From NCBI RefSeq assembly GCF_009928685.1, contig NZ_WWEO01000042.1, positions 186,001 to 250,000 on the forward strand: a stretch of DNA of 64,000 bases, written 5' to 3'. Below the pieces are notes generated by a model. The model was not told the origin of the DNA and searched no databases. It saw only the letters and a list, made by a program, of their open reading frames with translations. The position numbers and the translations under genes were made by a program. Below, one piece after another: positions 26,215 to 34,790 of this stretch (position 1 is its first letter; every line of letters starts with the position of its first letter). This DNA comes from Mucilaginibacter agri (GTDB lineage Bacteria; Bacteroidota; Bacteroidia; Sphingobacteriales; Sphingobacteriaceae).

Positions 26215-27567
26215 ATGAACATCTCACAGGAAAAAACAGGTAAGCTTAATGCGGTTATCTCCATTAACCTTAATCCTGAAGATTACCAGCCACGTGTTGA
26301 TAAAGCGATAAAAGAACAGGCAAAAAAGGCTAAAATTCCGGGATTTCGTCCGGGTATGGTGCCTGCTTCACACGTAAAAAGAATGTATGGTAAAAGCATT
26401 TTGCTTGATGAGATCAACAACCTGTTATCAGATACATTAAACAATTACCTTACCGAAGAGAAGCTGGAAGTATTAGGCCAGCCTTTACCTAAGGTTGATG
26501 ATAAAGTTGAATACAACTGGGATTTTAACGACAAATTTGAGTTTAACTACGAAGTTGGTTTGGCTCCAGAATTTGATGTTAATTTTTCTAAAGAAGATAA
26601 ATTAGACCAATACGTAATTAAGGTAGATGACGAAACGTTAGCGTCTCGTATCAAAAACCTGCGTCGCAGCTACGGAAAGATGACAAATCCTGACGTATCG
26701 GCAGATGGTGACGTGCTTTATGGCGAATTAGCGCAGCTTTCTCCAGATGGTTCTGTTTTTGAAGATGGTATTAAACTGAATGCTTCTGTTCGTATCGAGC
26801 AGATCCAGGACGACAAGATCAAAGCATCTTTTATCGGTGTTAAGAAAGAAGATGTTCTTGAGTTTGATATCCAGAAAGCATTTAACAATGATGCTGCAAA
26901 AATTGCTGGTTTATTAAAAATCGACGAAGAAGCGGCTGCTGATCTTAAATCAAACTTCCGTTTAACTGTTAAGAACGTTAACCGTTTAGACGAAAGCGAC
27001 CTTGATCAGGCGTTCTTTGATAAAATATTTGGTGAAGGTACTGATGTAACCACCGAAGAGCAGTTCAAAGCTAAAATTACCGAAGAGCTGGAAAGCATGA
27101 TGGTTCAGGATGCAGATCGCAAACTGCAGAATGATCTTTACAACTACAGCTTAGAGAAAATTAAATTCGAATTGCCTGACGAGTTTTTGAAACGTTGGTT
27201 AAAAGCAACAAATGAAAAACTGAGCGACGAAGAACTTGCGGGTGGTTACGATGATTTTGCTAAAAACTTAAAATGGACTTTGATCACCAATAAAGTTGTT
27301 ACCAACAACGATTTGAAGATCGAGTACAAAGAGGTTTTTGAACAAGCAAAACGTCAGTTAGATGCTCAGTTCCGGATGTATAGCCCTCAGCCTTTGGCAG
27401 AAGAGCAATTAGCACAATATACTGTACAATTTTTACAGGATAAAGAGAACGCTAATCGCATGTTCGAAGAAGCAAAAGCAATTAAAGTGTTAGATTATCT
27501 GAAAGATATCATCACTTTAAACAAAAAAGAAATCACATTTAAAGAGTTTTCTGAGCTAGCTGCATAA
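26215..27567 (+). CDS. tig: Trigger factor
   Basis: A 450-residue ribosome-bound chaperone. The N-terminal ribosome-binding domain carries KAKIPGFRPGMVPASHVKRMYG (the GFRxGxxP signature, residues ~40-60). The middle domain, ~residues 145-230, is weakly conserved and lacks obvious FKBP catalytic residues, as is usual in Bacteroidota. The C-terminal helical arms follow. It precedes clpP and clpX, the widespread tig-clpP-clpX order, but has its own strong terminator. Confidence 0.95.
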   Translation: MNISQEKTGKLNAVISINLNPEDYQPRVDKAIKEQAKKAKIPGFRPGMVPASHVKRMYGKSILLDEINNLLSDTLNNYLTEEKLEVLGQPLPKVDDKVEYNWDFNDKFEFNYEVGLAPEFDVNFSKEDKLDQYVIKVDDETLASRIKNLRRSYGKMTNPDVSADGDVLYGELAQLSPDGSVFEDGIKLNASVRIEQIQDDKIKASFIGVKKEDVLEFDIQKAFNNDAAKIAGLLKIDEEAAADLKSNFRLTVKNVNRLDESDLDQAFFDKIFGEGTDVTTEEQFKAKITEELESMMVQDADRKLQNDLYNYSLEKIKFELPDEFLKRWLKATNEKLSDEELAGGYDDFAKNLKWTLITNKVVTNNDLKIEYKEVFEQAKRQLDAQFRMYSPQPLAEEQLAQYTVQFLQDKENANRMFEEAKAIKVLDYLKDIITLNKKEITFKEFSELAA

Positions 27568-27597
27568 GCGAACTTCTTAAAATACGACTAACACCAT

Positions 27598-27635
27598 AAA
27601 AGCAACCGGATTCATCCGGTTGCTTTTATTTTTTA
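27598..27635 (+). terminator. Intrinsic terminator after tig
   Basis: AAAAGCAACCGGA pairs perfectly with TCCGGTTGCTTTT (27615-27627) around a TTCA loop, then a T-rich tail. Confidence 0.95.
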
Positions 27636-27649
27636 TAAAAAACTTAGTT

Positions 27650-27710
27650 TTAAGCGCTGCGTTTAATGTTCGATTTAGCCTGCGTGGCACAAATACAAAC
27701 AAGCGCTTAA
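27650..27710. promoter_or_regulatory. Long-loop inverted repeat upstream of clpP
   Basis: TTAAGCGCT (27650-27658) and its exact complement AGCGCTTAA (27702-27710) are 43 bases apart; each half contains the palindrome AGCGCT. They lie 92-150 bp before the clpP ATG and upstream of a TATATTTA box (27760-27767). The words do not match CIRCE. A dimeric regulator binding two sites is possible. Confidence 0.4.
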
Positions 27711-27801
27711 CAATTATGTAAAAAAAGGCAGGCGGTTATTAAACTGTCGGCCTAAAAAGTATATTTACCACTATTAACAGTAATTACTTAATCACAGATT
27801 T

Positions 27802-28521
27802 ATGAATAATATTAATAAAGACGAGTTCAGAAAATATGCCGTTAAACACCACCGTATTAACAGCCTGTTTGTAGATAAATTTATATCGAGCGTTGAGCAC
27901 AAAATGATGCCTACCGCTATTCACCGCCCGGTTGACATGACGCCTTACATTATCGAAGAGCGCCAGTTGAACGTAGCACAAATGGACGTTTTCTCTCGTT
28001 TAATGATGGATCGTATCATCTTTTTAGGTGATGCCATTTACGAAAACATTGCCAACATTATCCAGGCGCAATTACTGTTTTTACAGAGTGCAGATGCAAA
28101 ACGCGATATTCAGATCTACATTAACTCACCAGGTGGCTCGGTTTATGCAGGCTTAGGTATTTATGACACTATGCAGTTTGTATCAAACGATGTGGCTACT
28201 ATTTGTACCGGTATGGCTGCTTCTATGGCTGCTGTATTGTTATGTGCTGGTGCCGATGGCAAACGTGCCGCTTTACCACACTCACGCGTAATGATTCACC
28301 AACCGCTGGGTGGTGCGCAAGGTCAGGCTTCGGATATCGAGATCACTGCCCGCGAGATCCAGAAGTTAAAAGTTGAGTTGTACGAGATCATCTCTAAACA
28401 TAGTGGTGCACCTTACCAGAAAGTTTGGGATGCATCAGACCGCGACCATTGGATGATTGCTGAAGAAGCAAAAGAATTCGGTATGGTCGACGAGATTCTG
28501 CGCGGCGCAACCAAAGAATAA
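27802..28521 (+). CDS. clpP: ATP-dependent Clp protease proteolytic subunit
   Basis: A 239-residue serine peptidase that forms the tetradecameric chamber used by ClpX. The oligomer interface motif FLGDAIYENIANIIQAQLL, the nucleophile in TGMAASMAAVLLCAG, the His in PHSRVMIHQPLGG and Asp in the DRDHWM segment are all present. The N-terminus is ~45 residues longer than E. coli mature ClpP, consistent with a propeptide-like extension seen in Bacteroidota. clpX follows 113 bases downstream after a stem-loop. Confidence 0.96.
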   Translation: MNNINKDEFRKYAVKHHRINSLFVDKFISSVEHKMMPTAIHRPVDMTPYIIEERQLNVAQMDVFSRLMMDRIIFLGDAIYENIANIIQAQLLFLQSADAKRDIQIYINSPGGSVYAGLGIYDTMQFVSNDVATICTGMAASMAAVLLCAGADGKRAALPHSRVMIHQPLGGAQGQASDIEITAREIQKLKVELYEIISKHSGAPYQKVWDASDRDHWMIAEEAKEFGMVDEILRGATKE

Positions 28522-28536
28522 AAAATTAAAAAAATG

Positions 28537-28570
28537 ATAACATTAAGCTGCTTTCGCAGTTTAATGTTAT
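28537..28570 (+). terminator. Stem-loop between clpP and clpX
   Basis: ATAACATTAAGCTGC (28537-28551) pairs with GCAGTTTAATGTTAT (28556-28570), 15 bp with one G-U, loop TTTC. There is no strong T-run after it, so it may be a partial terminator or processing site. Confidence 0.6.
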
Positions 28571-28634
28571 TGTATAATAGTGAAGTTGCTATTGTGCGGT
28601 GGATTAATTATTTTTGATATAAAACCAATTTCAG

Positions 28635-29873
28635 ATGAATAAGAACAGCAAGGAAATCAGGTGTTCATTTTGTGGCGCCGGTAAACAGGATTCCCTGATG
28701 CTGATAGCGGGGCTTGATGCACACATTTGTGATAAATGCGTAAACCAGGCCAACGAGATTTTGGCTGAAGAGCTTAAGGTACGCAAAGTAAAAGCATCTC
28801 CGGCTGCACCTACTATGCTTAAACCGGCCGAGATCAAATCGCACCTGGATGAGTATGTAATAGGGCAGGACGATGCCAAAAAGATATTGTCTGTAGCGGT
28901 CTATAACCACTACAAACGTCTTAACCAACGCATTGAAAAAGATGAAGTAGAGATTGAAAAATCAAACATCATTATGGTTGGTGAAACAGGTACAGGTAAA
29001 ACCTTATTGGCTAAAACCATTGCTAAAGTACTTAACGTGCCGTTTTGTATTTGCGATGCTACCGTACTTACTGAGGCTGGTTATGTAGGCGAAGACGTAG
29101 AGAGTATCCTTACCCGTTTACTACAGGCTGCAGATTACGACGTTACAGCTGCCGAAAAAGGCATCGTATATATTGATGAGGTTGATAAAATTGCTCGCAA
29201 GAGCGATAATGCCTCTATTACCCGCGATGTATCTGGCGAGGGCGTACAACAGGCGCTGTTGAAGATACTAGAGGGTACCATGGTAAACGTACCACCTCAG
29301 GGTGGTCGTAAACACCCTGATCAGAAAATGATTACGGTAAACACCAGCAATATCCTGTTTATTTGCGGCGGTGCCTTTGACGGCATTGAGCGTAAGATTG
29401 CCAACCGTTTACGAACCCAAACAGTAGGATATAAATTGAAACACGATGATGGTGAGGTTGATTTGAAAAACCTTTACAAATACATCACCCCTCAGGATCT
29501 TAAATCTTTTGGTTTAATTCCTGAGCTCATCGGCCGTTTGCCAATTTTAACCTATCTGAACCCGCTTGACCGCGATGCATTGCACAACATTTTAACCGAG
29601 CCTAAAAACTCGCTGTTAAAGCAGTACAAAAAGCTGTTCGAATACGAAGGTGTAAAGCTGGAGTTTGAAACAGATGTGCTTGATTTTATTGTTGATAAAG
29701 CAATGGAATTTAAGTTAGGTGCGCGTGGTCTTCGCTCTATTTGCGAGGCTATTATGATCGATGCCATGTTCGAGTTCCCATCGCAAAAAGATGTGAAACG
29801 ACTGAATGTGACCTTGGATTATGCGCACGAGAAGTTTGAGAAATCAGACCTTAAAAAGTTAAAAGTAGCTTAG
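28635..29873 (+). CDS. clpX: ATP-dependent Clp protease ATPase subunit
   Basis: A 412-residue AAA+ unfoldase that feeds substrates to ClpP. The N-terminal zinc finger is CSFCGAGKQ...CDKCV; Walker A is [13 protein letters not shown], the pore loop [11 protein letters not shown], Walker [10 protein letters not shown], sensor 1 in [13 protein letters not shown] (with the ClpP-binding loop region following), and sensor 2 in LGARGLRSI. Length and order are standard. Confidence 0.98.
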   Translation: MNKNSKEIRCSFCGAGKQDSLMLIAGLDAHICDKCVNQANEILAEELKVRKVKASPAAPTMLKPAEIKSHLDEYVIGQDDAKKILSVAVYNHYKRLNQRIEKDEVEIEKSNIIMVGETGTGKTLLAKTIAKVLNVPFCICDATVLTEAGYVGEDVESILTRLLQAADYDVTAAEKGIVYIDEVDKIARKSDNASITRDVSGEGVQQALLKILEGTMVNVPPQGGRKHPDQKMITVNTSNILFICGGAFDGIERKIANRLRTQTVGYKLKHDDGEVDLKNLYKYITPQDLKSFGLIPELIGRLPILTYLNPLDRDALHNILTEPKNSLLKQYKKLFEYEGVKLEFETDVLDFIVDKAMEFKLGARGLRSICEAIMIDAMFEFPSQKDVKRLNVTLDYAHEKFEKSDLKKLKVA

Positions 29874-29899
29874 GCTAACAAAAAGTGAATATATTTTAG

Positions 29900-29950
29900 T
29901 ATATTTGCATGCGTTTTAAAAACAACCCTGGTACTCCAACAGTACCGGGG
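29900..29950 (+). promoter_or_regulatory. -7 box and 5' stem-loop of the AMP nucleosidase leader
   Basis: TATATTTG (29900-29907) matches the -7 consensus. A start ~7 bases later would give a ~205-base leader that opens with a hairpin: CCCTGGTACT (29926-29935), loop CCAAC, AGTACCGGGG (29941-29950), followed by TTTG. The hairpin could instead be the clpX terminator; the two readings are not exclusive. Confidence 0.5.
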
Positions 29951-30042
29951 TTTGTTGTATAAAAAGCTTGTGTTTCACACAGGTTAACTTTTCAAACAAA
30001 GCCTTCTGGCTTCAAAAATAGAATTATCTTTATTGATAAAAT

Positions 30043-30115
30043 CAGCCTTCTCTACCCGGAGAGGGCATTGTAGGTTAAAAAGTCCTCTCATGGTGAGAGG
30101 CAATGTTAAAAGAGG
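30043..30115. repeat. CTCTC/GAGAG short hairpin element in the amn leader
   Basis: Two hairpins: CTCT-ACCCGG-AGAG and CCTCTCA (30084-30090), TGG, TGAGAGG (30094-30100). GAGAGG(G)CA-TTGT..TTAAAA occurs twice. The wording resembles the element at 51991-52020. Confidence 0.5.
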
Positions 30116-30119
30116 CAAT

Positions 30120-30983
30120 ATGAACGAAGAAATCGAAGTAAAAAAGGACCCAGCAATTGTTGAACAAGCTAAACAGGTTAAAGAGGTCCAATCTCCTGTT
30201 AAATCTGGACTAAAAACCAAAGAATCTATTGTAGCCAACTGGCTGCCGCGCTATACCGGCCGTACGCTGGATAACTTTGGTCAATACATCATCCTAACAA
30301 ATTTTTCTAAATACCTGCAGCTGTTTTCCGAATGGAACGACAATGCGCCAATTATGGGTTTAGATAAGCCAATGCAAAGCGTTACCGCCAACGGCATTAC
30401 CATCATCAACTTTGGTATGGGTAGCTCTGTGGCGGCAACTGTGATGGATTTGTTAACCGCCATTAAGCCTAAAGCAGTTATCTTTTTAGGTAAATGTGGT
30501 GGGTTAAAAAAGAAGAATAACGTGGGCGATCTGATACTACCTATCGCAGCCATTAGGGGCGAAGGTACATCAAACGATTACCTGCCTGCAGAAGTACCCG
30601 CACTGCCTGCATTCGCACTGCAAAAAGCAATATCAACCACCATGCGCGATTTTGGTAAAGACTACTGGACAGGTACCTGCTATACCACTAACCGCCGCGT
30701 TTGGGAACACGATAGAGAATTTAAAAAATACCTGAAAACCCTACGCGCTATGGCGGTGGACATGGAAACTGCTACCATATTTACCACCGGGTTTGCTAAT
30801 AAGATCCCGACCGGTGCATTACTGTTGGTGTCAGACCAGCCGATGATCCCTGAAGGGGTTAAGACTGCCGAAAGCGATTCGAAGGTTACCGAAAGCTATG
30901 TGGAAACGCATTTGAAGATCGGTATCGAGTCTTTAAAGCAACTGATTAATAACGGGCTCACAGTAAAACACCTGAGGTTCTAA
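30120..30983 (+). CDS. amn: AMP nucleosidase
   Basis: A 287-residue enzyme that hydrolyses AMP to adenine and ribose 5-phosphate. It has the phosphorylase/nucleosidase fold of the PNP/UDP family: ITIINFGMGSSVAATVMDLL, VIFLGKCGGLKKKNNVGDLILPIAAIRGEGTS and the ribose-binding AVDMETATIF. It lacks the long N-terminal domain of the E. coli enzyme (484 residues), as in the short Bacteroidota form. The ATG at 30120 is chosen; the longer reading from 30033 would translate a hairpin repeat. Confidence 0.88.
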   Translation: MNEEIEVKKDPAIVEQAKQVKEVQSPVKSGLKTKESIVANWLPRYTGRTLDNFGQYIILTNFSKYLQLFSEWNDNAPIMGLDKPMQSVTANGITIINFGMGSSVAATVMDLLTAIKPKAVIFLGKCGGLKKKNNVGDLILPIAAIRGEGTSNDYLPAEVPALPAFALQKAISTTMRDFGKDYWTGTCYTTNRRVWEHDREFKKYLKTLRAMAVDMETATIFTTGFANKIPTGALLLVSDQPMIPEGVKTAESDSKVTESYVETHLKIGIESLKQLINNGLTVKHLRF

Positions 30984-31018
30984 AATTAAAGTCTATCATT
31001 TTAATATACTTTTATAAG

Positions 31019-31046
31019 ATAAGGCACTGAATATTCAGTGCCTTAT
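31019..31046. terminator. 28-bp perfect palindrome after amn
   Basis: ATAAGGCACTGAAT followed directly by its reverse complement ATTCAGTGCCTTAT. As RNA it folds into a ~12-bp hairpin ending in a short U-rich stretch. It ends 18 bases before the next ATG, so it must also lie within the promoter or leader region of the cystathionine synthase gene. Confidence 0.75.
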
Positions 31047-31064
31047 TTGCATCTTTGCAGTAAT

Positions 31065-32426
31065 ATGTGGTACAATAATATACTCGAAACCATTGGCAAC
31101 ACGCCCATGGTTAAGCTTAATAAAATTACAAAAGATATACCGGCTACTGTTTTAGCTAAAATTGAAACAACCAATCCCGGTAACTCTATTAAGGACCGCA
31201 TGGCCCTTAAAATGATTGAAGATGCCGAGCGCGATGGCCGCCTTAAACCAGGAGGTACCATTATTGAAGGTACATCTGGCAACACCGGTATGGGCTTGGC
31301 AATAGCGGCTGTAATTAAAGGCTACAAGTGTATTTTTACCAGTACTGATAAACAATCAAAAGAAAAATTTGATGCCCTACGGGCTTTCGGCGCCGAGGTT
31401 ATCGTATGCCCAACCAACGTTGAGCCCGAAGATCCGCGGTCGTACTACTCCGTATCATCACGTTTAGAGCGTGAGGTGCCTAACTCATGGAAGCCTAATC
31501 AGTATGACAACCTTTCTAACTCGGCTGCTCATTATGAGCAAACCGGTCCGGAGATATGGGAACAAACAGAAGGTAAAATTACTCACCTGGTAGCAGGTGT
31601 AGGTACAGGAGGTACTATATCTGGCACAGCTAAGTATTTAAAAGAGAAGAACCCTAATATTAAAGTTTTGGGCATCGACACCTATGGTTCTGTATTTAAA
31701 AAATATAAAGAAACCGGTGAGTTCGATAAGAACGAGATCTACCCATATATTACAGAAGGCATTGGTGAAGACTTTTTACCTCAGAACGTTGATTTCAGCC
31801 TGATAGACCATTTTGAAAAAGTAACCGATAAAGATGCAGCCTTAACAACCCGCGAAGTTGCTTTGAAGGAAGGTATTTTTGTAGGTAACTCTACGGGTTC
31901 GGCAGTTGCAGGTGTTCTGCAAATGAAGGATATGTTTAAAGAAGGCGATGTGGTAGTGATCATTTTCCCCGATCATGGTACCCGTTACCTGGGCAAAATG
32001 TATAACGAAGACTGGCTGCGCGAACGCGGTTTCTTAACCGACGAAAAGCTTACTGCACGCGACATCATCAAGAAAAAAGAAAGCTCAGAAATAGTTACCA
32101 TCGACTCAGAGAAAACCGTTCTGGAGGCTATAAATACTATTAAAACGTTAAATATCTCTCAAATACCGGTAACGCAACAAGGTATGGTAATAGGTAAAAT
32201 TACTGAAAGCGATATATTAGATGCCCTGCTCGAAAGCCCGGCGCTGAAATCGGCTCCGATAAAAACCATTACTACTACGCCATTCCCGTTTGTTGATCTG
32301 AATACATCGATAGACAAGATTTCCTCAATGATCAACCGCGAGAATATTGCTGTGCTGGTAGAGGATGAGCAAGGTAAAATTGAAATTATTACACAATATG
32401 ATATTCTGAACGCAATGGCGGGATAG
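31065..32426 (+). CDS. Cystathionine beta-synthase (PLP domain plus CBS pair)
   Basis: A 453-residue enzyme of the cysteine/cystathionine synthase family. The N-terminal PLP domain has NPGNSIKDRMALKMIEDA (the PLP lysine), EGTSGNTGMGLA (phosphate/substrate loop) and GVGTGGTISGTAKYL. After ~residue 335 come two CBS motifs (IVTIDSEKTVLEAINTIKTLNISQIPV and ITTTPFPFVDLNTSIDKISSMI), which usually sense adenosyl ligands. The length with CBS domains favours cystathionine beta-synthase, but a cysteine synthase activity cannot be excluded. The ATG at 31065 matches the conserved N-terminus. Confidence 0.9.
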   Translation: MWYNNILETIGNTPMVKLNKITKDIPATVLAKIETTNPGNSIKDRMALKMIEDAERDGRLKPGGTIIEGTSGNTGMGLAIAAVIKGYKCIFTSTDKQSKEKFDALRAFGAEVIVCPTNVEPEDPRSYYSVSSRLEREVPNSWKPNQYDNLSNSAAHYEQTGPEIWEQTEGKITHLVAGVGTGGTISGTAKYLKEKNPNIKVLGIDTYGSVFKKYKETGEFDKNEIYPYITEGIGEDFLPQNVDFSLIDHFEKVTDKDAALTTREVALKEGIFVGNSTGSAVAGVLQMKDMFKEGDVVVIIFPDHGTRYLGKMYNEDWLRERGFLTDEKLTARDIIKKKESSEIVTIDSEKTVLEAINTIKTLNISQIPVTQQGMVIGKITESDILDALLESPALKSAPIKTITTTPFPFVDLNTSIDKISSMINRENIAVLVEDEQGKIEIITQYDILNAMAG

Positions 32427-32431
32427 GTACT

Positions 32432-32455
32432 GAATGTGCAGATGTGCAAATGAGA
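32432..32455. repeat. Three-unit octamer array before terminator
   Basis: GAATGTGC, AGATGTGC, AAATGAGA, directly before the terminator stem. GATGTGC is complementary to GCACATC in the array at 32620-32683. Confidence 0.6.
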
Positions 32456-32500
32456 AGAAAAGGGTGTTAAGCGGAATGCTTAACACCCTTTTCTTTTTGT
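32456..32500 (+). terminator. Strong intrinsic terminator
   Basis: AGAAAAGGGTGTTAAGC (32456-32472) pairs perfectly with GCTTAACACCCTTTTCT (32478-32494), 17 bp, then a T-run. Confidence 0.96.
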
Positions 32501-32513
32501 GTAATTTTTTTCT

Positions 32514-32607
32514 TTGTCATCCAGAGCACCGGCGAAGGATCTTCTTCATCATTCATTTCGTAAACTTAACATCGCAGAAGATTCTTCGCCGGTGCTCTGA
32601 ATGACAA
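32514..32607. repeat. Inverted repeat with 32-base arms, REP-like
   Basis: Left arm 32514-32545 and right arm 32576-32607 are complementary at 30 of 32 positions; core GAGCACCGGCGAAG against CTTCGCCGGTGCTC, ends TTGTCAT/ATGACAA. The loop is 30 bases. It lies between convergent genes, after a separate terminator, so it is not needed for termination. Confidence 0.85.
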
Positions 32608-32619
32608 CCGTGGTAGATC

Positions 32620-32683
32620 ATTTACAAATGGACAAATCACCTCATTAAAATCATGTGCACATCTGCATATCCGCACATCCAAT
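32620..32683. repeat. Eight-unit octamer array abutting the DUF486 stop
   Basis: ATTTACAA, ATGGACAA, ATCACCTC, ATTAAAAT, CATGTGCA, CATCTGCA, TATCCGCA, CATCCAAT. The last unit reaches the stop codon at 32683. Confidence 0.65.
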
Positions 32684-33054
32684 TACCATTTCTTAAATAT
32701 CACAAACACAGCCAGCACAATCAGCCCGAAACCAACCAAATGGTTCCATCCCAAACGCTCGGTTTTGAAGAATACTGTTGTGAATATCATGAATACGGTA
32801 AGCGTAATAGCCTCCTGAATGGTTTTAAGTTGTACTAAGCTGTAAGGGCCGCCGTCGCCTTTAAAGCCTGTTTTGTTGGCTGGTACCTGAAAAAGATATT
32901 CAAAGAAGGCCAACCCCCAACTGATGAGGATTACGGCGAATAACCCCAGGTTTTTACCCCACGAGTAGTCTTTAAATTTTAAATGCCCGTACCAGGCAAA
33001 AGTCATGAAGGTGTTGGAGATGATAAGAAATATAATAGTTTTTAAGCCACGCAT
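32683..33054 (-). CDS. DUF486 / DMT-superfamily small membrane protein
   Basis: A 123-residue protein with four predicted membrane helices (TIIFLIISNTFMTFAWYGHL, LFAVILISWGLAFFEYLFQVP, EAITLTVFMIFTTVFF, HLVGFGLIVLAVFVIF). The FMTFAWYGHLK and FEYLFQVPANKTG motifs are the DUF486 signature. The fold is like small multidrug/DMT transporters; the substrate is unknown. It is convergent with the cystathionine synthase gene. Confidence 0.88.
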   Translation of the reverse strand: MRGLKTIIFLIISNTFMTFAWYGHLKFKDYSWGKNLGLFAVILISWGLAFFEYLFQVPANKTGFKGDGGPYSLVQLKTIQEAITLTVFMIFTTVFFKTERLGWNHLVGFGLIVLAVFVIFKKW

Positions 33055-33103
33055 TGTCTTGAACCAAAATTTACAGAATTAAAGAGTTATTAAATGAGCA
33101 ATT

Positions 33104-33159
33104 AACAAATCAACAAGTTATCTCATCAACAAATTATTTGCACATCCGCACATCTACTA
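33104..33159. repeat. Seven-unit octamer array abutting a stop codon
   Basis: AACAAATC, AACAAGTT, ATCTCATC, AACAAATT, ATTTGCAC, ATCCGCAC, ATCTACTA, ending 2 bases before the glycosyltransferase stop at 33162. Confidence 0.65.
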
Positions 33160-33161
33160 AT

Positions 33162-34715
33162 CTATTGGCTTAGCTTTTGTTTTAAATCGTTTTCATAAAG
33201 AGGCGTAATAGCCGGTTTTAAACCTTTTAAAAGGAAAATTCCTGTGCCATATTCGCGCGCAAGAGGGTTGGTAATCTCGTCCACCAATGTACTGCTCGTG
33301 GTAAGCGGAGTGAGGTCGCTCACATCTTTATCGTCACTTACATAGATAATGTTTTTAGGGGCGATGGTAGCGGGTGCCCACAGGGCAAAACTACTGTTAA
33401 GGCAAACAACTTGCGGTAATTTATACGCAGGGCCAAAGTGTTGGAAAGCGCCGCCTTCACCATAATTATCTGCCACGATGATGGTATGTGCTTGCTCCTC
33501 GGGTGTTAGGCTGTTATAGATTCTGGCTGTTTTAGCAACCATTTCTTCCCAACTTAACATATCGGCATAATCCTGGGTTAAGGGGTGCTGTTTCTTGTCT
33601 TCCCAGGTTACGATAAACTTAGAGAATGGCATTTTTTCGGTAACGAACTTAATATAGTCTAACGTTTGAGCTAAGGTAAGAAAGGGTAATACTACCGGGA
33701 ACAATATCAAGTTGGGCAAACTGAGAAATAAAACTGTTAAGGTGCGTAAAAAGCGCCAGCTGGTTTTTATCCAGCCTTCAATCATATAAGCACCTGCAGC
33801 AAATAACATAGGGTAGGCGGGGAAAAGGTAGTAGGCCTTTCCATTCATCTTAAACAAAAACAAAAATACCACCAGATAAGCGATGCCTAAAAACATATAG
33901 CGCCGCATTTTGTACGATGCAAATAAGCAAACAAGACCGGTAACCCAGACAAATATGCCCACGCCATGCACCAAAAATTGCTGCACCACAAAATCCATGG
34001 GGTTATTATAATTAAGTTGTTGTTTTTGTAGTGTAGACATGTGGGTAAACACCGGCATATGGTGAGTAGCCTGCCAAATTAGGTTAGGCATTACAATAAC
34101 GAAAGCTATACCCGCGCTTATCAGAAATGGTGTGGTCAAAAGCACCTTGCGCTGTTTACTAAGCAACAACCCAATAACCAGAGCTACTACAAAAAACAAC
34201 ATGGTGTACTTATTAAGTATTCCTAAACCTGCAGCCACGCCAAGCAAATACATATAGTTAGCATTTTGGGTATTGAGATACTTTACCAGCAGGCATACGG
34301 TTAGTAGCCACCAGAACTGATCGAATATTACAGGTTGAAAAAGATAGTCGCTGGCTGCAAAGGCAGGCGAAAATATCAATGTTAAACAGGCAATAGTAAT
34401 AGCCAACCTGCGGCCGCCAAAACCGACAACCAGCTTACCTGTAAACCAAACCATACCCGCTGCAAATAGAGTTGGGAAAATGCGGGCGGCCGCTAAAGAA
34501 CTGCCGAATATGTGGTTCACAATAGCTGCCAGAAAAGCAATAAACGGCGGTACTTCTTTATATCCCCAGGCTAAATGATCGCCCAGCGCTAAATGCAGCA
34601 ATTCATCGCGGTGAAACCCAAAGTGCGAAATAGCTAAAAGGTTAAAGAGTATCTTGATCCCTACAAATATTAAAATGAAGTTTCCGTACGTAGGCTTGCG
34701 GTTTCTGTATGGCAT
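33162..34715 (-). CDS. GT39/ArnT-like membrane glycosyltransferase
   Basis: A 517-residue integral membrane protein with about ten hydrophobic segments. The first periplasmic loop contains FHRDELLHLALGDHLAWGYKEVPPFIAFLA, the acidic DE motif and PPFxA pattern of the dolichyl-phosphate-mannose mannosyltransferase/ArnT (PMT_2) superfamily. A C-terminal soluble domain follows after ~residue 340. Such enzymes use lipid-phosphate sugars to glycosylate lipids or proteins on the outer face of the inner membrane. Acceptor unknown. Confidence 0.87.
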   Translation of the reverse strand: MPYRNRKPTYGNFILIFVGIKILFNLLAISHFGFHRDELLHLALGDHLAWGYKEVPPFIAFLAAIVNHIFGSSLAAARIFPTLFAAGMVWFTGKLVVGFGGRRLAITIACLTLIFSPAFAASDYLFQPVIFDQFWWLLTVCLLVKYLNTQNANYMYLLGVAAGLGILNKYTMLFFVVALVIGLLLSKQRKVLLTTPFLISAGIAFVIVMPNLIWQATHHMPVFTHMSTLQKQQLNYNNPMDFVVQQFLVHGVGIFVWVTGLVCLFASYKMRRYMFLGIAYLVVFLFLFKMNGKAYYLFPAYPMLFAAGAYMIEGWIKTSWRFLRTLTVLFLSLPNLILFPVVLPFLTLAQTLDYIKFVTEKMPFSKFIVTWEDKKQHPLTQDYADMLSWEEMVAKTARIYNSLTPEEQAHTIIVADNYGEGGAFQHFGPAYKLPQVVCLNSSFALWAPATIAPKNIIYVSDDKDVSDLTPLTTSSTLVDEITNPLAREYGTGIFLLKGLKPAITPLYENDLKQKLSQ

Positions 34716-34790
34716 TTTGGTTGTTTGGTTCTGCTAAAGTTAATTAAGAAATCGGTATTTAGATAATTGTAACTTTACGTTTATAAATTT

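Noticed and set aside
30033-30119. Longer AMP nucleosidase starting at 30033
   Set aside because: The extra residues would translate hairpin repeats and are basic and unlike the conserved protein; the ATG at 30120 gives the expected N-terminus.
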